A stretch of DNA of 64,000 nucleotides from Cupriavidus oxalaticus (GTDB lineage: Bacteria > Pseudomonadota > Gammaproteobacteria > Burkholderiales > Burkholderiaceae). The notes below the pieces were generated by a model that was given only the letters and a program-made list of their open reading frames with translations, did not search any database and had not been told where the DNA came from. Position 1 is the first letter of the stretch. Each line of letters starts with the position of its first letter. Below, in pieces: positions 1 through 7,321 of this stretch. The stretch covers positions 248,001-312,000 of the forward strand of contig NZ_CP038634.1 in the NCBI RefSeq assembly GCF_004768545.1, given 5' to 3'. Both the position numbers and the translations under genes were made by a program.

Positions 1-203
1 TGGCGGATGTCCAGCGCAGCCAGCGCAGACGCCAGCTTGCCGATGCGGCGGCGGAAATCGCGGAAGGTGTAGCGCATTTCGCCGCGGTAGCTGATCTCCT
101 GGTCGCCATAGAGGCTCAGGGCATTGGTCAGCAGCTGCTTGACCAGCAGCGGATAGGCGTAGGCCGACTTGGCCGGCGTGATCAGGTTGTCTTGCATGTT
201 CAT
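1..203 (-). CDS. AMP-dependent acyl-CoA ligase (5' part only, cut by window edge)
   Basis: The first 67 or so residues of a reverse-strand gene run off the left edge. The reading MNMQDNLITPAKSAYAYPLL, followed by a segment with YGDQEISYRGEMRYTFRDF, matches the N-terminus of long-chain acyl-CoA ligases of the AMP-binding superfamily, where the motif recalls 'yGdrevv..g.r.TY.el'. Two in-frame ATGs (203 and 197) are possible. The gene lies 17 bp after the dioxygenase stop in the same direction, so it is probably the last visible member of a three-gene operon activating a carboxylic acid substrate. The catalytic motifs are outside the window, so substrate class is inference. Confidence 0.75.
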   Translation of the reverse strand, partial: MNMQDNLITPAKSAYAYPLLVKQLLTNALSLYGDQEISYRGEMRYTFRDFRRRIGKLASALAALDIR

Positions 204-220
204 TCGCTCGAATCCAGGGT

Positions 221-1069
221 TCAGTACGGCCTGGTGCCGATGATGCCGGCCCGCTCCATCTTGCGGTGGCACGGCGGATAATCCATCACAGCATAGTGCT
301 GCGTCGCGGTGTTGTCCCAGATCGCCACGCTGTCGGGCGCCCAGCGCCAGCGCACCTGGTACTCGGGGATGTACGCCTGGCTTACCAGGTAGCGCAGCAG
401 GTCGGCGGCGCCCGGGTTGGCGTCCTGCCCGAAGCGCACGCGCGCGGCGGTGTGGTAGTTGGTGAAGTGCGTGGTGAAGGCGTTGACGTAAAGCACCTTC
501 TCGCCGGTGTCCGGGTGCGTGCGCACCACCGGATGCTCGGCATCGGGATACTGCGCCTTCAGCGCCAGGCGCTTCTCGACCGGCATGGCGGCGCCGAAGC
601 TCGCTTCGATGCTATGGCGCGCGCGCAGGTCGGCGATCTGCGTCTTGATGTGCTCGGGCAGCCGTTCGTAAGCCAGCGCCATGTTCGCCCACATGGTGTC
701 GCCGCCAACCGGCGGGCATTCCACGCAGCGCAGCACCGCGCCGAACTGCGGCGCCTCGCGCCACGTGGTGTCGGAGTGCCAGGCGTTCTCGTAGCGGTCG
801 TTGGGCTGGTCGGGCGTCTTGTAGATGCGCACCAGGCCGGGGTGTTCCGGGTCGCTGCCGGCCACCGGATGGTCTTCCAGTTCGCCGAAGCGGCTGGCGA
901 AGGCGACATGCTCGGCCCGGCTGAACTTCTGGTCGCGCAGGAACAGCACGCGGTGCTGCAGCAGCAACGCGCGGATCTCGGCGAACAGGCCGTCGTCGCG
1001 CACGGCATCGGCCAGGTTGACGCCGCTCAGTTCGGCGCCCAGCGCGCAGGTGAGTTGTTGGACTCGCAT
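221..1069 (-). CDS. TauD/TfdA-family 2-oxoglutarate-dependent dioxygenase
   Basis: A 282-residue Fe(II)/2-oxoglutarate dioxygenase. The iron triad can be read as H98-x-D100 (in AWHSDTTW) and H258 (in ATQHYAVMDY), as in TauD, and the C-terminal Arg-rich stretch that binds 2-oxoglutarate is present. An upstream in-frame extension to 1204 exists. The ATG at 1069 is preferred because GAGGAG lies just upstream and because TauD homologues start with this kind of strand (MRVQQLTCALGAELSGVNL). It sits 13 bp after the quinone oxidoreductase and 17 bp before the CoA ligase. The family hydroxylates sulfonates, aryloxyacids or similar carboxylates; the true substrate cannot be told. Confidence 0.88.
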   Translation of the reverse strand: MRVQQLTCALGAELSGVNLADAVRDDGLFAEIRALLLQHRVLFLRDQKFSRAEHVAFASRFGELEDHPVAGSDPEHPGLVRIYKTPDQPNDRYENAWHSDTTWREAPQFGAVLRCVECPPVGGDTMWANMALAYERLPEHIKTQIADLRARHSIEASFGAAMPVEKRLALKAQYPDAEHPVVRTHPDTGEKVLYVNAFTTHFTNYHTAARVRFGQDANPGAADLLRYLVSQAYIPEYQVRWRWAPDSVAIWDNTATQHYAVMDYPPCHRKMERAGIIGTRPY

Positions 1070-1082
1070 GGCTTTTGGCTCC

Positions 1083-2063
1083 TCAGATGACAAAGATCGA
1101 CGAACCGGTGGTCTTGCGCGACTCCAGGTCGATATGCGCCTGCACCGCGTCTTCGAGCGCGTAGCGCTGGTTGATCTCGATCCGGATGCGGCCGGAGCCG
1201 ACATGATCGAACAGTTCCCCGGCCAGTTGCGCCTTCTCGGCCGGATCGAAGATGTAGTCGGCCAGCGCCGGACGGGTCAGGAACAGCGAGCCCTTCATCG
1301 CCAGCAGCACCGGGTCGAACGGCGGGATCGGGCCGGAGGCCGTGCCGACGCAGACCATGGTGCCGCGGCGGCGCAGCGAATCCAGCGAAGACGTGAAGGT
1401 GCTCTTGCCGACGCTGTCGAACACCACCGACACGCCGACGCCGTCGGTCAGTTCGCGCACGCGCTTGGCCACGTCTTCATGGCTGTAGTTGATGATGTGG
1501 TCGCAGCCATGGGCACGCGCCACTTCGGCCTTGGCCTCGCTCGACACCGTGCCGATCACGGTCAGTCCCAGCAGCTTGGCCCACTGCGAAACGATCAGGC
1601 CCACGCCGCCGGCTGCCGCGTGCAGCAGGATGGTTTCGCCCGGCTGGAACGCATGGATGCGGCGCATCAGGTACGCCGAAGTCAGGCCGCGCATGGTCAT
1701 CGCCGCCGCGGTCTCGAAGCCGATGGTGTCGGGCAGGCGGATCAGCGGCGCCGCCGGCACCAGGCGCTCGGTGCTGTAGGCGCCCAGCGTGTTGATAAAG
1801 CCGGTATACGTGACGCGATCGCCCACGGCGACGTTGGTCACGCCCGGGCCGATGGCCTGCACCACGCCCGAGGCTTCCACGCCCATGCCGGACGGCAGCG
1901 GCACCGGGTAGGTGCCGTTGCGGAAATAGGTGTCTGCGTAGTTCAGGCCCACCGCCACGTGGCGGATGCGCACCTGTCCCGCGCCGGGCTCTCCCACCGC
2001 CGCGTCTTCGTAACGCAACACTTCGGGGCCGCCAGTCTCATACATGCGGACGATCTTTGCCAT
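1083..2063 (-). CDS. NAD(P)H:quinone oxidoreductase (zeta-crystallin-like MDR family)
   Basis: A 326-residue medium-chain dehydrogenase/reductase without the zinc-ligand pattern of alcohol dehydrogenases. It has an N-terminal GroES-like domain, then a Rossmann domain with the nucleotide-binding run LLHAAAGGVGLIVSQWAK. Such enzymes reduce quinones or enones with NADPH in the cytoplasm. The chosen ATG at 2063 has GGAGA upstream; an 18-residue in-frame extension has no ribosome binding site. It is the first gene of the leftward operon and faces the AraC regulator across a 191-bp gap, which suggests that regulator controls it. Confidence 0.9.
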   Translation of the reverse strand: MAKIVRMYETGGPEVLRYEDAAVGEPGAGQVRIRHVAVGLNYADTYFRNGTYPVPLPSGMGVEASGVVQAIGPGVTNVAVGDRVTYTGFINTLGAYSTERLVPAAPLIRLPDTIGFETAAAMTMRGLTSAYLMRRIHAFQPGETILLHAAAGGVGLIVSQWAKLLGLTVIGTVSSEAKAEVARAHGCDHIINYSHEDVAKRVRELTDGVGVSVVFDSVGKSTFTSSLDSLRRRGTMVCVGTASGPIPPFDPVLLAMKGSLFLTRPALADYIFDPAEKAQLAGELFDHVGSGRIRIEINQRYALEDAVQAHIDLESRKTTGSSIFVI

Positions 2064-2141
2064 GCAGTTGTCTCCTTGGAACGTTGCGGCACCGATGTGT
2101 GCCGCGCATGCTGCCAATGTAGGTCGCCGCGGCCGCGGCAG

Positions 2142-2205
2142 CTTTGCAATAGGCTCCAGCGGCTTTGCATTTCATGCCAAGCCCGCCTATCATGCCGCTG
2201 CAAAG
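2142..2205. promoter_or_regulatory. CTTTGCA repeats, candidate AraC-type operator
   Basis: In the gap between the leftward operon and the AraC gene, CTTTGCA occurs at 2142-2148 and 2163-2169. These are direct repeats 21 bp apart, two helical turns, which is the usual geometry of AraC-family half-sites. The inverted form TGCAAAG occurs at 2199-2205. The repeats are seen directly; binding by the neighbouring regulator is inference. Confidence 0.4.
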
Positions 2206-2254
2206 ACAATGCGGCGGCCTTCCCAAGGCCAGCCGCCATAAGCGGGAGACAACC

Positions 2255-3301
2255 TTGGACACCCTGGTACGTGCAGCAGCACTGACCAATTTCTTTGAAG
2301 TGGCCGGCGCGCTCGGCCTCAATACTCAGCCTTTGCTGCGCACCGCCAGGCTTAGCCGGGCGCTGCTGGCCGATCCGGACCAGCGCATCCCGGTAGGCGC
2401 CTGCGCCGCGCTGCTGGAAGCCGCGGCCAGGGCGGCGGACTGCCCCACCTTCGGCCTGCGCATGGCGGAATCCCGGCAGCTATCGGACTTTGGCGTGATG
2501 AGCCTGCTGATCAGCCAGCAGCCAACGCTGCGCGCCGCGCTCGCCACGATCATCCGCTACCGGCACCTGGTCAACGAATCGGTGTCGATCCTGCTGGAAG
2601 AGGCCGGCGGCGCGGTCATCATCCGCCAGGAAATCGTGCTCGACCAGCCTTCGCGCCAGGGCACCGAGCTGGCGCTGGGGGTGGTGTTCCGCCTGTGCCG
2701 GGCCTTGCTCGGCTCGCACTGGCGCCCGCTCAGCATCAACTTTACGCACCCGGCGCTCGCCGACCTGCGCGTGCACCGGCGCCTGTTTGGCTGCCCGCTC
2801 GAGTTCGACAGCGAATTCAACGGCATCGTGTGCCGGGCAGCCGACCTCGACGCGCCCAACCCGACCGGCGATCCGGCGATGGCGCGCTATGCCGAGCGCT
2901 TTGTCGACACGCTGCCGCGCATCAACTCGCCCAGCATCGGCCGCGATGTGCGCAATGCCGTCTACCTGATGCTGCCGATGGGCCGCGCCACCTGCGAAGC
3001 CGTGGCGCAGGGACTGGGACTGAGCCTGCGCACCATGCAGCGCCAGCTCGACGAAGCCGGCGAAACCTTCACCGATATCCTCAATGAAGTGCGGCGCGAA
3101 CTGGCGCTGCGCTATGTGGAGAACCCGCAATACGCCATGCTGCGCGTGGCGGAGCTGCTGGGATACAGCTCGGCCAGCACGTTCACGCGCTGGTTCTCGC
3201 TCCAGTTCGGCGAGCCGCCGCTGGCATGGCGCCGGCGGCACGCAAACGGCAACACCAGCGGCAACGCAAGCGCTGCCGGTGCCGAGGCCACGCAACGATG
3301 A
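2255..3301 (+). CDS. AraC-family regulator with arabinose-binding-type N-terminal domain (copy 1)
   Basis: About 348 residues. The N-terminal two thirds fit the 'Arabinose_bd' sensor domain of OruR/ArgR-like regulators, and the last 100 residues hold the double helix-turn-helix (CEAVAQGLGLSLRTMQRQL, then RVAELLGYSSASTFTRWF). I place the start at TTG 2255 because GCGGGAG lies just upstream and the homologous paralog downstream begins at the same point. A longer reading from 2165 would run through the presumed operator. It is divergent from the dioxygenase operon and immediately followed by a paralog, so local control of that operon is likely. Confidence 0.85.
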   Translation: MDTLVRAAALTNFFEVAGALGLNTQPLLRTARLSRALLADPDQRIPVGACAALLEAAARAADCPTFGLRMAESRQLSDFGVMSLLISQQPTLRAALATIIRYRHLVNESVSILLEEAGGAVIIRQEIVLDQPSRQGTELALGVVFRLCRALLGSHWRPLSINFTHPALADLRVHRRLFGCPLEFDSEFNGIVCRAADLDAPNPTGDPAMARYAERFVDTLPRINSPSIGRDVRNAVYLMLPMGRATCEAVAQGLGLSLRTMQRQLDEAGETFTDILNEVRRELALRYVENPQYAMLRVAELLGYSSASTFTRWFSLQFGEPPLAWRRRHANGNTSGNASAAGAEATQR

Positions 3302-3349
3302 GCCCTTCGCACACCATCGGCGTGCATTTCGCGACAATCGGATAACGCG

Positions 3350-4366
3350 ATGTCTTACTACCTGCGCAGCGCCAGCCTGACCAACTACGTTGAAGTGGCA
3401 CGTGCCGTCGGCCTCGATCCGCACCAGCAGATGCGTGCGGCCAAGATCAGCCGCGACGTGCTGCTCGATCCCGATATCCGCATCCCTGCCGCGCTGGTGG
3501 GACGGCTGCTTGACGCGTCGGCACGCGCCGCGCAGGTGGACGACTTCGGCCTGCGCATGGCGGAGCTGCGCCAGTTCTCCAACCTGGGGCCGCTGGCCTT
3601 CGTGGTGCGCGAGCAGCCCACGCTGCGCCGCGCGCTGGAGTCCATGGTGCGATACATGGGCCTGCAGAACGAATCGCTGGCGATGCGCCTGGAGGAATCC
3701 GAAGGACTGGTCATCATCCGGCTCCAGGTCCTGAGCGAGGAATCCGGCGTGCTGCGCCAGGCCACCGACCTGGCCGTGGGCGTGATGTTCCGCATGCTGA
3801 GCCTGTTCCTGGGGACTTCGTGGCGCCCGCGCAGCATCTGCTTCACGCACCCCGCACCCGCCAGCGTGGCGACCTGCATGCGCGTGTTCGGCATCGACCC
3901 GCTGTTCAACCAGGACTTCGACGGCATCGTCTGCGCCGCCGCCGACCTGGAGGCCCCGCTGCCGTCCTACGACCCCGCGATGGCAGGCCAGGTCAAGCGC
4001 TACCTCGGCAGCCTGCTGGCCCAGGCCAACGCCACCGCGCCGGACAAGGTGCGCAAGCTGGTTTACGTCCTGCTGCCCACGGGCATGTGCTCGGTCGACC
4101 GGGTGGCGCAGCACCTGGGGGTGGACCGGCGCACCATCCACCGCCGCCTGGCGCGGGATCAGACCAGCTATTCCGAGATCCTGAACCAGGTGCGTGCGGG
4201 GCTGGTGGTCGGCTATATCGAGAACCCCGACAGGCCGCTGTCGGAGGTGGCCACGCTGCTGGGATTTACTTCACTGAGCACGTTTTCGCGCTGGTTCAGC
4301 GGCGAGTTCGGCTGCAGCGTGTCGAAGTGGCGGTCGCAGCAGGCGCAGCAAGCGCAGCACGCGTAG
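3350..4366 (+). CDS. AraC-family regulator (copy 2, paralog of the upstream gene)
   Basis: 338 residues with the same layout as its neighbour: an N-terminal sensor domain starting MSYYLRSASLTNYVEVARAV and a C-terminal AraC helix-turn-helix pair (SVDRVAQHLGVDRRTIHRRL and SEVATLLGFTSLSTFSRWF). Alignable stretches such as 'DPDxRIP', 'FGLRMAE' and 'LRxATDLAxGVxFR' show the two genes are an old tandem duplication rather than a recent copy. The gap to the first copy is 48 bp, so the two may be co-transcribed. No strong ribosome binding site is visible before ATG 3350. Confidence 0.87.
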   Translation: MSYYLRSASLTNYVEVARAVGLDPHQQMRAAKISRDVLLDPDIRIPAALVGRLLDASARAAQVDDFGLRMAELRQFSNLGPLAFVVREQPTLRRALESMVRYMGLQNESLAMRLEESEGLVIIRLQVLSEESGVLRQATDLAVGVMFRMLSLFLGTSWRPRSICFTHPAPASVATCMRVFGIDPLFNQDFDGIVCAAADLEAPLPSYDPAMAGQVKRYLGSLLAQANATAPDKVRKLVYVLLPTGMCSVDRVAQHLGVDRRTIHRRLARDQTSYSEILNQVRAGLVVGYIENPDRPLSEVATLLGFTSLSTFSRWFSGEFGCSVSKWRSQQAQQAQHA

Positions 4367-4384
4367 GCTCGAGGCGCGCCGGGA

Positions 4385-4867
4385 TCAGGTTCCGCGCCGG
4401 GCCGCCTCGATTTTTGCGATATCGATTTTCCGCATCGTCATCATCGCTTCGAAGGCGCGCTTGGCCGCCGCGGGATCGGAATCGAATACCGCCGCGGTCA
4501 GCGCGCGCGGCGTGATCTGCCACGACAATCCCCACCGGTCCTTGCACCAGCCGCATTCGCTTTCCTGCCCGCCGTTGCCGACGATGGCATTCCACAGGCG
4601 GTCGGTTTCGGCCTGGTCGTCCGTCGCGATCTGGAAGGAAAACGCCTCGCTGTGCTTGAAATGCGGGCCGCCGTTGAGGCCAAGGCAGGGAATGCCGGCA
4701 ACGGTGAACTCTACCGTCAGGACATCGCCTTGCTTGCCATCGGGATAGTCGCCGGGGGCGCGGTGGACGGCCTTGACAGCGCTGTCGGGGAAGGTCTCGG
4801 CATAGAAGTTCGCGGCATCCAGCGCGTCGCGGTCGTACCACAAACAGATCGTATTCTTGCTCGGCAT
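4385..4867 (-). CDS. PhnB-like VOC-fold protein (3-demethylubiquinone methyltransferase-like)
   Basis: A 160-residue protein starting MPSKNTICLWYDRDALDAA, with the pattern 'FY...FPDS', 'LTVEFTVAGIPCLGLNGGP' and 'CGWCKDRWGLSWQITP' typical of the PhnB/DUF1338-like glyoxalase-fold family. The start at 4867 follows GGAGACACAAC; a 17-residue longer frame lacks a binding site. Members are often labelled 3-demethylubiquinone-9 3-methyltransferase, but they lack a methyltransferase fold and their role is generally unproven. It converges on the second AraC gene with an 18-bp gap. Confidence 0.85.
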   Translation of the reverse strand: MPSKNTICLWYDRDALDAANFYAETFPDSAVKAVHRAPGDYPDGKQGDVLTVEFTVAGIPCLGLNGGPHFKHSEAFSFQIATDDQAETDRLWNAIVGNGGQESECGWCKDRWGLSWQITPRALTAAVFDSDPAAAKRAFEAMMTMRKIDIAKIEAARRGT

Positions 4868-5826
4868 GTTGTGTCTCCTTGGAAAGGTGAGCACGGGGCA
4901 TCCGTGGTCGTCGAACACTCAAGGGCGCCGGCCAGGCACGGTGTGCCGGTCGGCCGCCCAGGCGTCGATATTAGACTTATCTGGCCGCATCCCCAATATG
5001 CCGTGGACGCCATAAGCCGGCGCTAGCGTGCCCGCCCATCGCGGCAATTTGATCCGCCCCGCCCCCGAGGGGCGCGACGGTGGCGCCATCCAGACGCACT
5101 TGGTGGTCGAGGTACATGTAGTGCCATGAGAGCTTCGCCGCCCCTTTGGTCAGTACGCCTCTCGTCTGAGGAGCACCGGGATAGTGACAGGCGTGCCCAT
5201 CATCCCGCCACGACTTCGCTAAGACCAACATGACGGTGGACAATCCGATCGGCCACCGTAGCGCCCGGCTATCCCCCCAATGCGGCCGACGCTTTTCCAC
5301 GAAGGCCGCAATTCCCTCCTTCGCGTCGTCGGTCGCGGCCACCTGGCAGAACGTATCAAAGGCGTGCAGCCCGCCATGAGCCGCCAGGTGTGGATCTGCC
5401 GGTCGGCGACGATGCCGGTCACGCTCGCCGCAAGCACGGTGTGGACGCAGTTGCTGGAGATTACCGCCGGGCTGGTCGACGGCGGTGTGTGGCCAGCGCG
5501 TTCGGTCCGCAGGCCCGGTTCCTGATCCTGCCCCTTTCGGGGCATGGTTGCGCGGCACATTTCTCATTGTGAAAGCGTCGCTTATTGATCATTGCGGGGA
5601 TCCATGACCGTCGCCTATCCTGTCCTAACCGGCACGGCGAATCTGTGCGGTACAAGACATAGCCGGACAAGAATTAACAATAACAAGGACAAGGGGAATC
5701 TCCCCAAATACGGGCTGATGCGAGAAGCATGCGCCGTCCGCGCGCTCGGCCTGACTGGAATCATGGGGTGAAACCATCGCACGCGGTGCAGTACCGGCCG
5801 TGAGCGGGATTCTCCGTTGACAAAAC
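4868..5826. other. 960-bp region without an intact gene
   Basis: No frame here gives a recognisable full-length protein. The only family-like segment is the crotonase C-terminus listed separately. The rest has broken frames on both strands, and base composition becomes more AT-rich near 5580-5700 (runs such as attaacaataacaaggacaa). I read it as decayed DNA plus the promoter region of the gene at 5827. Confidence 0.5.
5277..5365 (-). pseudogene. Enoyl-CoA hydratase/isomerase C-terminal remnant
   Basis: On the reverse strand a short run reads FDTFCQVAATDDAKEGIAAF followed by VEKRRPHW. This is the characteristic C-terminus of crotonase-family enoyl-CoA hydratases (..ATxDAxEGixAFxEKRxPxw). The residues before it do not continue the fold in the same frame and the frame runs past the normal stop position, so only a fragment survives. 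The rest of the gene appears lost or frameshifted. Confidence 0.45.
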
Positions 5827-7224
5827 ATGGCCGATGCATTCCTGTTCAGCAAACCCTTCACGTTTCTCGCCTGTCCCGGCATGCCGGAAGTCAGGTCCGG
5901 CGTCGATGCACTGGAATCGCTGCCCGGACATATGTTCTGGCTCGAGAACGAGGACTTCATCCGCAGCGTCCACGTGCCGGACTTCCTCGCACAGAGCCGC
6001 GCCGCCCTCGAGGCGGTGATGCCCGGCGGGGCCGCGCTGGTTGACGCGAAGGCCGACGAGATCCGGCGCAGCACGCATCTCATCTCCGCCCTGCAGCGCC
6101 TCGGCCCCGAAGCGGCCGCTGCCGCGCACTCGTACTGCTACTGGCGCTATTCCGCCGACGTACTCGGGCGCTCGCAAGGGATTCCGCGCAGCGCGATCGA
6201 GCGCCAGTTCGACCGCGCGGTCGCGCCGCGCGACGGTGCGCACAAGCTGGAATGGATCTGCCCTTGCTGCGATGGCCAGGCGCACTACCAGGTCGACGGA
6301 CTGCTCGCGTCGCAACGCGTGGCACGGCAGGGCGGGTTCTCGGTGGAATGCCCGCATTGCGGGCATCGGGAGCGCCTGTATGCCGGCTTCCTGCACGCCG
6401 GCCGGCTGGAGTGTCAGTGCAGCATCTGCACCGGCTTCATCCAGACGCTGGCAGGCCAGCTTGCCAGGCCCGCTCGCAAGCTGGCGGGCGGGCTGGAAGC
6501 GTTTGCCTGGAAGCATGCCGTCGACACCATCGCGGAGATCCACGAACTGAAGGAGGCAGCCTTGCAGCGGCTGGCACGCGGCGATACGCCCTCGGACAAC
6601 GCGATGGCGTTCGCGCATGCCGTGCAGGCGGATGCCGAACGCCCCCTGCCGGACATCCTCTGCCAGATCGATCCCACGCTCGAAGGCCGGCTCGACAAGA
6701 ACCCCCGGGTGTGGGCGCTGCTGTGCGAGCTGCTGCAGGAAGGCGTACTCGACTGCGAGTGCACGATCTACGATCAGGACAAGTGCCAGCAGGTCGCGCT
6801 GGAGCTTGCGTTGCTCGACGACGACCCGGCAGCGGCCAATCCCGCGGCCCATGATCAGCTCACTACGCTGCTCAAGGGCTACGAGCCATCCAAGCGCGAC
6901 ACTTTCATCAGCTGGCTGCAGGCTCTCAAGCGCTTGCGGCTGTGCGTGGCGCGTTTCAATGTCGCCGTCGACGTGGCCTGGCGGCTCAGCGTGGAGCATT
7001 GCCGCATCCTGACCGCGCGGCAACCGGATGGCCCGGGCGCGGCTGGCCCCCATGCCAGCGGGCTGCCACGCTGGCAGCCCGCGCCGCGCCTGCGGCGACC
7101 GGACCGGCCGGTCTATCTCGACGCCGAGCTGGAAGCGGTGCAGCTGTTGAAGGCGCTCGGGTATATCGTGTTCAGTCCGGAGGATATCCGCTCGCAGCAG
7201 GACAACATGGAAGACATCTCGTAA
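5827..7224 (+). CDS. Unrecognised 465-residue cysteine-rich protein
   Basis: I do not recognise a family. The protein has a zinc-ribbon-like arrangement: CPCC at 145-148, CPHC at 175-178 and a further CQCSIC cluster at 196-201, separated by about 26 and 17 residues, which suggests one or two structural metal sites. The remainder is mostly predicted helical and soluble, with no signal peptide or membrane segment. The last 40 residues (ELEAVQLLKALGYIVFSPEDIRS) look like a small helical tail. The gene ends 97 bp before the cyclase/ATPase gene and points the same way, so the two may share a transcript. ATG 5827 has no strong ribosome binding site. Confidence 0.75.
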   Translation: MADAFLFSKPFTFLACPGMPEVRSGVDALESLPGHMFWLENEDFIRSVHVPDFLAQSRAALEAVMPGGAALVDAKADEIRRSTHLISALQRLGPEAAAAAHSYCYWRYSADVLGRSQGIPRSAIERQFDRAVAPRDGAHKLEWICPCCDGQAHYQVDGLLASQRVARQGGFSVECPHCGHRERLYAGFLHAGRLECQCSICTGFIQTLAGQLARPARKLAGGLEAFAWKHAVDTIAEIHELKEAALQRLARGDTPSDNAMAFAHAVQADAERPLPDILCQIDPTLEGRLDKNPRVWALLCELLQEGVLDCECTIYDQDKCQQVALELALLDDDPAAANPAAHDQLTTLLKGYEPSKRDTFISWLQALKRLRLCVARFNVAVDVAWRLSVEHCRILTARQPDGPGAAGPHASGLPRWQPAPRLRRPDRPVYLDAELEAVQLLKALGYIVFSPEDIRSQQDNMEDIS

Positions 7225-7321
7225 CGCGTTTTCCTGCTGAACCACGATCCCTGGCAACGCCTCTTGCGATGGACGGCTTTGGGCACTAATCCTATGAAGG
7301 ACGCGTCCCCAAGGAGGCCCC

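Noticed and set aside
825..2285. Long forward frame overlapping the oxidoreductase and dioxygenase genes
   Set aside because: High-GC shadow of reverse-strand genes; low-complexity Arg/His-rich product without a family.
2480..4141. 553-codon reverse frame across both AraC genes
   Set aside because: Antisense shadow; its two halves resemble each other only because the AraC genes are paralogs.
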